From Thalassomonas actiniarum (GTDB lineage: Bacteria; Pseudomonadota; Gammaproteobacteria; Enterobacterales; Alteromonadaceae), in NCBI RefSeq assembly GCF_000948975.2, contig NZ_CP059735.1:868001-932000 (forward strand): a stretch of 64,000 nt of DNA, given 5' to 3'. Below the pieces are notes generated by a model. It ran no database searches. It was not told the origin of the DNA and saw only the letters and a program-made list of their open reading frames with translations. The position numbers and the translations under genes are program-made. How positions within the stretch are numbered: position 1 is the first letter of the stretch; each line of letters starts with the position of its first letter. This document shows, piece by piece, positions 28,978-36,928 of the stretch.

Positions 28978-29352
28978 GTGGAAAAAGTCACTACTTTAGA
29001 ATTAGAAAAAGATTTACCTAAAAGTATTGAACAATTAAATGTTCGTATGAAGCATATTGAAACAATTGCTGAAACTGTGGAAATGATTGCTGAAAAAGGC
29101 TTTACTACAGCAGAAAAATATTTTGATAACAAAGCAGAACAAGAAAAGTTGGATGCTGAATTAAATGATGAACAGCATAAACGGTCAGTGTTCGTTTTAT
29201 TCGGAGTTATCTTTCTTGTTTTTGTACTTGTAATGACAGCAATGATATTAAAACAATTTGACTTGGTTAAAATCATTCTTGGCTCTACATTAGCAGTAGG
29301 TGGTGGAGCAGGCATTACAACATTGTTTAAAAAAACGACGCCTCATAAGTGA
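28978..29352 (+). CDS. Small membrane protein with coiled-coil N-terminus, unknown
   Basis: 124 residues: helical charged N-terminal part (~1-75), then two membrane segments (VFVLFGVIFLVFVLVMTAMIL and IILGSTLAVGGGAGITTLF, each up to 20 shown in part) and a basic tail. GTG start with AAAGG 7 nt upstream; no ATG in frame. AT-rich composition like the genes to the right. No family recognised. Confidence 0.65.
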   Translation: MEKVTTLELEKDLPKSIEQLNVRMKHIETIAETVEMIAEKGFTTAEKYFDNKAEQEKLDAELNDEQHKRSVFVLFGVIFLVFVLVMTAMILKQFDLVKIILGSTLAVGGGAGITTLFKKTTPHK

Positions 29353-29398
29353 TTTGCATATAACAAAGGTAAAATTAAGAAGCTGTGAACCGTGAGGA

Positions 29399-29417
29399 GC
29401 AGGTCTTCTTTCTTGCA
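29399..29417 (+). repeat. Dispersed repeat, copy 1 (left part)
   Basis: Begins CAGGTCTTCTTTCTTGC, one mismatch from the other copies. It lies about 47 nt after the stop of the preceding gene. The right half of the repeat is not clear in this copy. Confidence 0.5.
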
Positions 29418-29599
29418 TTGATTATCAGCAAGCAAGGCATATTTTGAAGTTGAGTTTTCTTCTAAGTAAGATCTGTAAGAGATTTAAACTGACTCGGTGC
29501 TCCCCTCGAACTAGTGGGGGAGATTTATTCAGAGTGCCAGTCTGGGACACCCATAAATTAGCGCTCTATTAGACATTGAGTAAAACAAATATTTAGAGG

Positions 29600-29665
29600 C
29601 CTGGTCTTGTTTCTTGCATACAGAAATTCTACGTGCGCAACCCAAGACTTGGTCCTGCTTTGATT
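29600..29665 (+). repeat. Dispersed repeat, copy 2
   Basis: Begins CCTGGTCTTGTTTCTTGC and ends with GCGCA...CAAGA.CTT..TCCTGC..TGATT, matching 30751-30815 along its length. The ends (GGTCTTG / CAAGA...TCC) can pair. Confidence 0.65.
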
Positions 29666-29688
29666 TAAAAGGATGATTAGGAAAGAAC

Positions 29689-30708
29689 ATGGATTTCTTC
29701 TCAGATTTATTCAGTAAGAAAAATAAAAAACAAATAAAATCTTTAATTGAAAAGTTGACTCCATATTTATATCAGGAGTGGCGCGAAATTGAGCCTAAGA
29801 TAAAAGTGTTACTGAGAATAGCCCGTCCAAGTGCTGAAAAAAAACTAAAAGCTTTGAAGGTTGAAGTTAATAACGCAACAAAAGAAGTTGATCAGGATTT
29901 AAAAGATTCAGTAAATAGTTTTATTGTATTTATTGAAGAAGCATTTGGTTGTGTTGGTTTTGTATTAGATAAAGTAGTTAATTCAAACAGTAAAGTACGT
30001 GATTTCATTCAAGGTGTTTCTAAGTCAGCAACAAGTTTTGAGAATGCTATTAATGATGAAATTAATAGCATTAAGTCTGAAAAAAGTATCCTATTTGATA
30101 AATTGTGCAAGTTTGAAAACTTATTAGAAAAAATTGATGCTAGTCCTGCCAATTATGATCCTGAAGTGATGAGCTACTCTAAAAGTGAACATTTTAGAGC
30201 TGAAATAATTAACAATTGTACTAAGTCCAACTTTAGTGAAGAACGGCTATCTCGTATAGAAGAGATATTAGATTTACATTGTTTAGGATTTTATGGTGGG
30301 AGTGTTGCGCTTTTATACTCACAAATTGAAGGGGTAATAACAGATACTTTGATTAAAACAGGGCATGCAAAAATAACACGAAATAATAAATTGACTCATA
30401 TTGCCAGTAAGCAGGCTTTTCCTGGTTTAAGTAAAAAGATGCAGTATACAGGTGATAATTTGGACTGTTTTGAAGAGATATTCAATAAGTTGACAGAAGT
30501 GAAGTTTTTAGATGGCAAGAAAGCCCGGTCAATTTCACAATCAAGAAATATTATCCTACACGGCAATTTTGTTAAGTTACCTGATAAGCTTCATTCACTC
30601 TGTTTGCTATTAACTTTGTATGTGATTATTTTGAAAATAAGATTAATGCCTGATAACAAACTAATTGAGTCACAAACTGAAGATAAAGTAATAAAGATAA
30701 CAAGGTGA
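29689..30708 (+). CDS. HEPN-like protein, possible abortive-infection factor
   Basis: 339 residues, mostly helical, AT-rich, Lys-rich. The C-terminal third holds LDLHCLGFYGGSVALLYSQI and, near residue 286, SRNIILHGNF, which fits the HEPN ribonuclease motif R-polar-x3-H. Genes ending in such a domain occur among Abi-type and other defence proteins and in toxin modules. The N-terminal 200 residues are coiled and unassigned. A copy of the dispersed repeat lies on each side. HEPN fold and RNase role are inference from one motif and helical pattern. Confidence 0.55.
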   Translation: MDFFSDLFSKKNKKQIKSLIEKLTPYLYQEWREIEPKIKVLLRIARPSAEKKLKALKVEVNNATKEVDQDLKDSVNSFIVFIEEAFGCVGFVLDKVVNSNSKVRDFIQGVSKSATSFENAINDEINSIKSEKSILFDKLCKFENLLEKIDASPANYDPEVMSYSKSEHFRAEIINNCTKSNFSEERLSRIEEILDLHCLGFYGGSVALLYSQIEGVITDTLIKTGHAKITRNNKLTHIASKQAFPGLSKKMQYTGDNLDCFEEIFNKLTEVKFLDGKKARSISQSRNIILHGNFVKLPDKLHSLCLLLTLYVIILKIRLMPDNKLIESQTEDKVIKITR

Positions 30709-30750
30709 TTCTTTAGATGCAGCGGTTTGATCGGAGAGGAACAGTGAGTT

Positions 30751-30815
30751 CCAGGTCTTGTTTCTTGCGTGCACAAACTGCTGGGGCGCAGTTCAAGATC
30801 TTATCCTGCGCTGAT
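30751..30815 (+). repeat. Dispersed repeat, copy 3
   Basis: Begins CCAGGTCTTGTTTCTTGC about 42 nt after the HEPN-like gene; right part GCGCAGTTCAAGATC...ATCCTGC. Same orientation as copies 1 and 2. Confidence 0.65.
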
Positions 30816-30929
30816 TGCTTCCTAATTTTTCTAATGTTTGCTTGAGAAGATCAAAGCAGGCTTGCTTAAAAGCAAAGAGCTATTACACTGGTTTGCAATA
30901 GGAATGTTTTGCTCACAAAGGATGTGATT

Positions 30930-31844
30930 ATGGCTCCGTTCGACCACATGGGTTTTAATGAAACTCAGCTTCTGAATAAGCTTTCGTTTTCGCTTGATCA
31001 ACAAAAACTCTTTAAACAGATAGATAATATTCCAGAATTACATGGTGCTGCGGTGCTTTATGTAGATAAAGACTTTACCATGGTCGAATTAAGGCCGTTT
31101 ACACCAATATGCCGGATAACTCCAGTGAAAGTGGTATTACGGGAACCTCCCAATGATTTAAATCAAGCACAATTTGCTGCCCATTTAAAAGGTGGTCAGG
31201 CCGATACTCGGGAATCCCGATTAGTGGGGGAAGTTTCCGGGGCTGCACTTAGTTGCAGTGCTGCTTTCTTGGGCTGGATAGTTGTTTTAGGCAGTGGGGC
31301 TGCAATTCCGTTAACCGGAGGGGCAAGTGGGGCGGTTACTTATTTGGCTGTAGCGGCAAGTGCTGCCAGCACCATTCAATGTGGTAACGGCCTTTACAGG
31401 GCATGGAATGAAGTTAAAGATACTGAAAAAAATGACTTTTTAGACTCTCAGGAATGGTATCAACATACTACTTTTGCGCTCGATCTTATCTCTCTGGGTG
31501 GTGCCATTGCTGCCGGAGCTGCAACCCTTAAAGCCGTCAAGTTATTGCAGGCAAATAGTGGCAAAACGGCAGAAGCCATTTTAAAGGGGTTAACCCGGGC
31601 TGAAAAGAAAAGGCTTACTCAGGATATAGTGCGTTTAAATCACCCCGGTATTTCTAATAAGTTGCTGAAAGGTTTAGTAAGAAGTGGTCACTTTCCTAAA
31701 CGCTATACCGGCATTCAGATCAACCATGCTCTAAGGTTGCAATTAAAAGATGCTATCGGGGCCTCTATGAGTTTTGCTGGGAGTGCCTTGTCGGGCACGG
31801 TTAATTCTCTTGCTGTAGGTATACATGAGGAACTATCTGAATAA
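30930..31844 (+). CDS. Putative membrane-active toxin
   Basis: 304 residues. The N-terminal ~95 are soluble (ends KGGQADTRESRLVGEV). The middle carries Gly/Ala-rich hydrophobic segments (AALSCSAAFLGWIVVLGSGA; GAVTYLAVAASAASTIQ; ALDLISLGGAIAAGAATLKA), and the C-terminus is amphipathic and basic. No signal peptide. AAAGGA 7 nt before the ATG at 30930 decides the start (the frame opens at 30909). Its stop overlaps the start of a membrane protein gene. By layout this resembles effector/immunity pairs with a pore-forming domain. It is not obviously homologous to 7250-8272 but has the same design. Confidence 0.5.
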   Translation: MAPFDHMGFNETQLLNKLSFSLDQQKLFKQIDNIPELHGAAVLYVDKDFTMVELRPFTPICRITPVKVVLREPPNDLNQAQFAAHLKGGQADTRESRLVGEVSGAALSCSAAFLGWIVVLGSGAAIPLTGGASGAVTYLAVAASAASTIQCGNGLYRAWNEVKDTEKNDFLDSQEWYQHTTFALDLISLGGAIAAGAATLKAVKLLQANSGKTAEAILKGLTRAEKKRLTQDIVRLNHPGISNKLLKGLVRSGHFPKRYTGIQINHALRLQLKDAIGASMSFAGSALSGTVNSLAVGIHEELSE

Positions 31845-32344
31845 TGTCAAATAAAGTTAAGACGTTAAAAAATAAGAAAGATGATAATGTTGTTGGTTTA
31901 TTGCCTCCGATGAAGTTAATGGGACGGTTTTTATTAGTCACTATGCTGCTTACACTAGGTTCGGCTGCTTCAAGCATCATAGTTTTTGATCAATATCTTA
32001 ATGTTTCACCTGAATTGATGTTTGCTCTGTTAAGTGTTATTTCAGTGCTTTTTTGTGTTGTTAATTTTCGTGTTAGCAGAGGTTCCTTTTTCTGTGCGAA
32101 AATCCTCCAATATTACACCCTCTTGCTGGCAACAGTATGTTTACCAGCCTTTGTTCTCGTAGATAATCCTGATTATATTTTCTACTTTATCAATATTTTT
32201 ATGATGCTTTTTACTTTTCATTTAATAACGGGAAAAGCTTATGGGGAATTCGTGAAATATCAGTATGAGCATTTTGCAGATATTAAAGAAGCAAGGGAAG
32301 AAATAGAAAAGATTATTAATGGGAAAGAGCCAAAAAAGCGATAA
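31844..32344 (+). CDS. Four-helix membrane protein, putative immunity partner
   Basis: 166 residues with four membrane segments (FLLVTMLLTLGSAASSIIVF, LMFALLSVISVLFCVV, YYTLLLATVCLPAFVLV, YFINIFMMLFTFHLI) and a charged C-terminal tail. The ATG overlaps the TAA of the preceding gene. Function as immunity protein is inferred from coupling and topology; no family recognised. Confidence 0.55.
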   Translation: MSNKVKTLKNKKDDNVVGLLPPMKLMGRFLLVTMLLTLGSAASSIIVFDQYLNVSPELMFALLSVISVLFCVVNFRVSRGSFFCAKILQYYTLLLATVCLPAFVLVDNPDYIFYFINIFMMLFTFHLITGKAYGEFVKYQYEHFADIKEAREEIEKIINGKEPKKR

Positions 32345-32367
32345 AAATGTTACTCAAGGAACTCATG

Positions 32368-32386
32368 GGATGACTCTTGTTTCTTC
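32368..32386 (+). repeat. Dispersed repeat, degenerate copy 4
   Basis: ACTCTTGTTTCTTCAC shares 11 consecutive bases (TCTTGTTTCTT) with copies 2 and 3. It lies 24 nt after the stop of the membrane protein gene. Weakest copy; could be chance. Confidence 0.3.
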
Positions 32387-32420
32387 ACTTTTTGCTGTTT
32401 AAAGTCATTCTAAGAAATAA

Positions 32421-33301
32421 ATGCTAATCATAAAATTTAAAAGCAGCTGTTGGTTACTTGTTGCTTTGATGCTTGTAGCATGTGCACCACAAGAGGGGGG
32501 AGAAGCAATTCAAAGCAGGCTTACAGCAGAGCACGGTGTCATTATCAGGTCTGGTGATCCCGACACTTTTTATATCGAGCCTTATGGAGAAAAAGAGGCT
32601 AAATTACCCGTAGGTAAAATGTTTGCCGCAAACCCTTCTGCATTGCCTGAGTCATTAAGGGGTATTGAAGATGCATTAAGCCGCTATCCAAAGGCTTTGT
32701 TGCTTCTTTGATAAAGGCGATATTTATTTCCGGAGAACTCTGGTTTGATGGCAAACCGGCTGGCGGGACTTATCATCATTCATGGATTATTGTTGCTTCA
32801 ACAATCAACAAAAATAAAGAGTCAAATTACGAGGCGGCCTTATATGGTGTTCATCATGAGCTAAGTTCGTTTGTACTGAACAAACAACCAATAACGGGTA
32901 TGGCCTGGGGGGAGTTAATGCCGCAAGGTTGGAGTGCTACTACCAGTTATGCCAAAGCACTTGGGGTTAATTGGTCGGATGAACCTGATTATATCAACGG
33001 CTTTTTATCAAAGTATGCCGAAACCTCTGTCGAGAATGACTTTAACACCTACGCTGAATTTGTTTTTTCCAATCCCACTGAGTTAGTGAAACTTGCCAAC
33101 AGCTATCCTTTGGTTGCCAAAAAATTACGGCTATTTATTGATGCTTATAGCCGGATATCACCGGCGATGACGGCTTTTTTTGAACAAACATCACTTACTG
33201 CGGCAGCCGCTGCGCCTGAGCGGTTTTCAAAAGTCGATTCGGTGCAAATAATGACTATCCCTAAACCTACTGTGATTTATCAAGAAGATAAATCACAGTA
33301 G
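32421..33301 (+). pseudogene. Lipoprotein, possible metallopeptidase, broken by one-base frameshift
   Basis: Two adjacent frames read as one protein. The first (32421-32711) has a lipoprotein signal with lipobox LVAC and ends SRYPKALLLL. The second continues from about 32687 in the -1 frame as SKGFVASLIKAIFISGELWF and runs to 33301 (197 codons from its TTG at 32708). Restoring one A in the AAA run at 32690-32692 gives a continuous ~290-residue product (...RYPKGFVASL...). The second part has GVHHELSSFVL, an HExxx-like motif seen in putative zinc metallopeptidases of bacterial lipoproteins, and GGTYHHSW. It may be a real pseudogene, a slippage site (A AAG) or a homopolymer sequencing error. Confidence 0.7.
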
Positions 33302-33342
33302 CATCTGTTTACGATAAAACAACCAAGCAAGACAGGCATAAA

Positions 33343-33528
33343 TTAGTGTTCGTCTGTTTCGTGCTGTTTGTCATCTTGGGATTTTAAACGTTTACGGGTT
33401 TCGAGTGCTTCGGTGATAAGTCTCCGGGCAATCCAGGCAACACTTCTTTCATCCGCCTGGGCTAAAGTACGGAGCGCATCACCTGTCTCTGTATCTACCC
33501 TTACGGTTATTATGTCTATCTTTTTCAT
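33343..33528 (-). CDS. Ribbon-helix-helix regulator
   Basis: 61 residues. Beta strand IDIITVRVDTETGDAL, then helices LRTLAQADERSVAWIARRLITEAL (shown in part), a typical MetJ/Arc/CopG-type fold. Its ATG overlaps the stop of the preceding gene (ATGA). Such proteins repress small operons, often with a toxin. The 98-residue partner is not a recognised toxin. Confidence 0.7.
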   Translation of the reverse strand: MKKIDIITVRVDTETGDALRTLAQADERSVAWIARRLITEALETRKRLKSQDDKQHETDEH

Positions 33529-33821
33529 GCTGGTAGTTTATGTACGTTTTTGGCAAAGGCCGCTAGCTCTTCTTTGAGCCAGAGGCTGCTGCGGTTAAAG
33601 CCATAAACAGTGATGCCATTCATGTCACCATTCCTCAAGAATACTGCGGCAGCGCCTAAATAGCCTTGCCGGGAGGAGCTACAAGCGTGGCGGCGGGGGT
33701 GAACTGCATTGCCAGTGGTAGAAGGTTGTTGGCCGTGGGGTTTAAGGTGCTCTTTTATAAAAAGATTTGTTGAAAAAACTTTAGTCGGGTTTAACTCTGG
33801 CATATCATTATGTTTAGCCAT
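33525..33821 (-). CDS. Unknown 98-residue protein coupled to the RHH gene
   Basis: No family recognised. The first half is polar and low in structure; the second half has GYLGAAAVFLRNGDMNGITV and a helical end (SSLWLKEELAAFAKNVHKL). First gene of a two-gene operon with the ribbon-helix-helix regulator. It might be a toxin or a partner of it, but no catalytic motif is visible. Confidence 0.5.
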   Translation of the reverse strand: MAKHNDMPELNPTKVFSTNLFIKEHLKPHGQQPSTTGNAVHPRRHACSSSRQGYLGAAAVFLRNGDMNGITVYGFNRSSLWLKEELAAFAKNVHKLPA

Positions 33822-33825
33822 TGTG

Positions 33826-33840
33826 GATACTTCACGTATC
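33826..33840. promoter_or_regulatory. Candidate operator of the RHH operon
   Basis: GATAC TTCAC GTATC, a 5-bp inverted repeat 4 nt upstream of the operon start. Short palindromes are usual ribbon-helix-helix targets. Confidence 0.4.
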
Positions 33841-34525
33841 TATCTTGGTTAGCTATCTCTGGGTGTGCCTGCACTCAGGGGTAGCGCTTGTTGTTAATTC
33901 ATTAGCAAATTGCTGCTCTTGAAATACCTCCTTTGGTAATCATTTCACCACCCATTTATATAGTAGAAAAAGTGGGATAAATCGACAGAAAAAGAAGCCT
34001 TTTTTAGATAAAAATCCGCTATTTTTTATATTTGAGATGCCTAAAAATTATCGATTGAAACTTATTTTAACACTATGAAATTTAAGTGTTAATTCTTCTG
34101 GTAAGAAATGCGGATTGTTGTCTTGATGGTGCCTGTTCGGGCAGGAATGAAGGCCGGTTACTAATTGACTCTTCATTAGCTTTTCTTAAGGCTTGGCAAG
34201 CCATTGGTTTAGGTGCAATATCGGCTGCCTTTTATTGTTCTTCATTCAGGAAAAATTCAGATTTTGCTCAGATAAGATTCAGGCTGGCTTGGTTTAATAA
34301 AGGTGACAAAAGTGATTTCGGGCCAAGGGGTATCAGGGAGAGTTAACTGGTATCAAAGCAACCCGGCTTTTGTCGGTTATTCGCCTGTTATCTTGTCATA
34401 TTACCCCTATGAAGGGGGAGTCGCGAGGCAGGATAACGTTATTGTTAATGGTGGTTGCCTCTGGTTATGCCTGTATAGCTAAGGAAAATTAGAGTGCAGC
34501 GAACCCGTTTAAAGGTGTTAAGACA
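33841..34525. other. Gap of about 700 nt, leader with stem-loops
   Basis: No gene I can support; an 86-codon frame at 34086-34346 looks accidental (Cys/Ser-rich, no ribosome site). The last 125 nt may be a leader: stems CCCC/GGGG (34404-34417) and GAGGCA/TGCCTC (34425-34461) precede the secreted protein gene. Confidence 0.4.
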
Positions 34526-35428
34526 ATGAAAGCTTTGAAAAAATCACTTATATATAGTGCCTGTTGCGCCGCGTTTTTTTCTTCGGCAGCAATTTACGCC
34601 GATGATGACGATGAAGAGGATCTTCCGTTATCGGAAGCCCAGCTGTTTTTTGAACTCAATGATACCGACGGCGATCTGGGTATCCACGGAAAGGCCGACG
34701 GCGATGCCTGGAAGCGTTTGAGAATTGAGAGCCCCAACGACAGGGTCTTGCTGGATATCAAGGTCAAAAGCCGGCTGAAAAAACAGGGGCTGACGGAGTT
34801 GTTCTTTGAGTCGGCAGAGCCAACCTTCGACGAGCTGGATCCGGATAAGTTCTTCAGGCGTTTCCCGGAAGGGGAATACGAGATTGAAGCCATCACCCTC
34901 GATGGCGAGGAGCTTGAAGGCGAAGTGATGCTCTCCCATGTGATCCCCGCCGCTCCCGACGGCTTAATGCTGAGCTATGCGGTTGACTGCGACGATGACG
35001 AGGAAGCCGATGACGAAGGCGAGTGCGAGGAAAGCGAAGAGGTGCCGCCTGCCGAATTTGAACGGGATGATGAAGGCAATAGTGAGCTTGTCTGTATGGA
35101 GCTGGAAGGTGTTAGTGAGCCTGAGGTGACGTTAAGCTGGGAGCCGGTCACTATGTCCCATAAAGAGAAAGGCACTACGGCGCCCCATGGCCATTACTTA
35201 GGTAAGGCCGGGGAGGTTAACGTCCACCATTATGAAGTGGTGATTGAAACCGAAACCGAAGACGAATTAGAGGTGGTTTCCAGCACTTTGTTGCCGCCGG
35301 ATATAACCAGCTTTGAATTTCCCGAAGAGATCATGGAGCTGAGTGATGAGTTTAAGTTTGAAATTTTGATCAGGGATGTAAACGGCAACCAGTCTGCCAC
35401 CGAAGCCTGCTTTGAGATAGATGACTGA
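34526..35428 (+). CDS. Secreted acidic protein, unknown
   Basis: 300 residues with a signal peptide cleaved near AAIYA-DDDD. The mature protein is very acidic (runs such as DDDDEEDLPLSEAQ, DDDEEADDEGECEESEEVPP). NDTDGDLGIHG looks like a calcium-binding loop. The C-terminal part (VTLSWEPVT ... EVVIETETEDELEVV) resembles a fibronectin-III-like beta sandwich. Possibly an extracellular or periplasmic calcium-dependent protein. It precedes the PepSY/two-component block, but is separated by a terminator-like hairpin. Confidence 0.7.
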   Translation: MKALKKSLIYSACCAAFFSSAAIYADDDDEEDLPLSEAQLFFELNDTDGDLGIHGKADGDAWKRLRIESPNDRVLLDIKVKSRLKKQGLTELFFESAEPTFDELDPDKFFRRFPEGEYEIEAITLDGEELEGEVMLSHVIPAAPDGLMLSYAVDCDDDEEADDEGECEESEEVPPAEFERDDEGNSELVCMELEGVSEPEVTLSWEPVTMSHKEKGTTAPHGHYLGKAGEVNVHHYEVVIETETEDELEVVSSTLLPPDITSFEFPEEIMELSDEFKFEILIRDVNGNQSATEACFEIDD

Positions 35429-35450
35429 AGCTTCTGTGTTTTAAGCTATT

Positions 35451-35486
35451 GAGCCGCAAGAGCGTATCAGAGTGCTTTTGCGGCTT
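35451..35486 (+). terminator. Hairpin after the acidic secreted protein
   Basis: AGCCGCAA / TTGCGGCT 8-bp stem with an 18-nt loop, no long T-tract. Probably a terminator or transcript-end stabiliser. Confidence 0.45.
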
Positions 35487-35617
35487 AGCCTTGTTCTTCG
35501 GCCGGTGTGTTAAGCATTACGTGAAGGGGGAATTTTTCCGCTGTTAACCTAAATGAAAAGTAGAACTCGGGCTGCCATCAGAGGCGGGCGAGATTATTGC
35601 CCGGGGAAGTGGCGGTG

Positions 35618-35968
35618 TTAATCGTCGATATCAATTTCACTATAAAGAAATTTGTGGTTTAAGCTGATGGCGGCTTCATAGATTTTCCCCTTATATTTGA
35701 AATCGACCTCATAGACCTTTTGGTTTTCAAAGATTTCATAGTCAATCTCCAGGATTTTTACCCGGGAAAAGCCGTGCCGACGCAGGATCTTTTTGACTTT
35801 TCGTTCGCTGATATGGATCTTTTCCGGGATGTCGCCGTGAATGACTGGCGGCTTTGCTTCTTCACTAAGGTCTTTAGCGGTCTCCTGGCCAAACAAAGGG
35901 CCAGACAAGGGGGCAGACAATAAACAAGCCAGCATCAGGAAAAGCGGATAAATGACTCTGGTGGGCAT
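35618..35968 (-). CDS. PepSY-like secreted protein
   Basis: 116 residues: signal peptide (YPLFLMLACLLSAPLSG) then a single PepSY-like domain (ISERKVKKILRRHGFSRVKI ... KVYEVDFKYKGKIYEAAISL). Divergent from the response regulator gene, with 200 nt between them. PepSY proteins are often linked to two-component systems that regulate envelope functions; whether it affects the sensor is unknown. Confidence 0.75.
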   Translation of the reverse strand: MPTRVIYPLFLMLACLLSAPLSGPLFGQETAKDLSEEAKPPVIHGDIPEKIHISERKVKKILRRHGFSRVKILEIDYEIFENQKVYEVDFKYKGKIYEAAISLNHKFLYSEIDIDD

Positions 35969-36082
35969 GGCTGATCTCCTGCTGTATTTTTCCCGTTTTG
36001 TTAGCTTAAAACAACCAGCTTAAGATTGGCTAAATTTTCCGGTTAAATTTTTATTTCCCTGAGTCCGGCGCTATTTTCTTTT

Positions 36083-36100
36083 CTTCAGCAAACCTTCAGC
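36083..36100 (+). promoter_or_regulatory. CTTCAGC direct repeat, candidate response-regulator site
   Basis: CTTCAGC occurs twice with an 11-bp period, the spacing of OmpR-family binding sites, between the divergent PepSY and response-regulator genes. Confidence 0.4.
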
Positions 36101-36169
36101 TTCGGGTATTAGTCTAGAATTATCCATGACATTCCGGCGGTTAAGTATCTGATAAAGGTGTTGGCATTT

Positions 36170-36841
36170 ATGAAGTTACTGATCATTGAAGATTCGGAAA
36201 GATTGAGGAAAAGCTTAGAGCTGGGGCTGACCCGGCTTGATTTTACCGTAGCCGCCACCGGCGACGGCAGTAAAGGTCTGGAGCTGGCGTTATATCAGGA
36301 TTACGACTTAATTATTTTGGATCTGATGTTGCCCTCTCTGGATGGCCTCAGCATTTTAAAAACCCTGCGTGCGAAAAAGAAAAATACGGCGGTATTGATC
36401 CTGTCCGCCAAAGACGAGCTCCAGGACAGGGTCAAGGGTCTGGAAATAGGCGCCGACGATTACCTGTGCAAACCCTTTGCCTTTGATGAACTTCATGCCC
36501 GGATCAACTGCCTGCTGCGCCGGGCCCATCATATCGAGCTGGCCACCATAGAAATTGCCGGCCTGGTGATAGATGTCGCCCTGCGCCAGGTGATGTTTAA
36601 AGACGAGCTGATCAAGCTGACGCCGCATGAATACACGATTTTTGAACACCTGGCAGCGAACCGCGGCCGGATCATTACCTATGCCAGCCTGGAAAACTAC
36701 CTGTACGATAATTTTGCCACCGTGACCCGCAATGCCATAGAGGCACATGTGTCGGCGCTCAGGCGCAAGCTGAGGCAGGCCTGTGGTGATGCCGTGATTA
36801 AAACCCGGCGTGGCTTTGGTTACCTGATTGAAAAAGCTTAG
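36170..36841 (+). CDS. OmpR-family response regulator
   Basis: 223 residues. Receiver domain (~1-115) with the acidic pocket (IIEDSER), phospho-acceptor Asp in LIILDLMLPSLDG, and Lys in YLCKPFAFDEL. C-terminal winged helix (~125-223) with LTPHEYTIFEHLAANRGRII and VSALRRKL..IKTRRGFGYLIE. The frame opens at a GTG (36158); the ATG at 36170 gives MKLLIIEDS and is preferred. It probably pairs with the large propeller histidine kinase two genes downstream. Confidence 0.92.
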   Translation: MKLLIIEDSERLRKSLELGLTRLDFTVAATGDGSKGLELALYQDYDLIILDLMLPSLDGLSILKTLRAKKKNTAVLILSAKDELQDRVKGLEIGADDYLCKPFAFDELHARINCLLRRAHHIELATIEIAGLVIDVALRQVMFKDELIKLTPHEYTIFEHLAANRGRIITYASLENYLYDNFATVTRNAIEAHVSALRRKLRQACGDAVIKTRRGFGYLIEKA

Positions 36842-36928
36842 TGCCGGAGGTTTCTGGCATAGAGCAATAAGGGGTTTAACTATGGTAAAGCCAGATAGTA
36901 AGAAATGCCATCCTGATAAAGGAGAGCG

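Larger units (their letters stand above)
29353..29688. other. 336-nt gap with repeat copies and hairpin
   Basis: No gene seen. It holds two members of the dispersed repeat (29399-29417 and 29600-29665) and a hairpin CTCCCC / GGGGAG (29500-29522). Confidence 0.5.

Noticed and set aside
28593-32420. Integron cassette array
   Set aside because: Gaps contain repeats between single genes, but no attC core sites (RYYYAAC/GTTRRRY pairs) and no integrase were found.
34086-34346. 86-codon frame in the gap before the acidic protein
   Set aside because: No ribosome site, odd Cys/Ser/Arg composition and no operon context.
34381-34525. Cyclic-di-GMP (GEMM) riboswitch
   Set aside because: Stems are present, but the conserved GEMM core and tetraloop-receptor features could not be matched.
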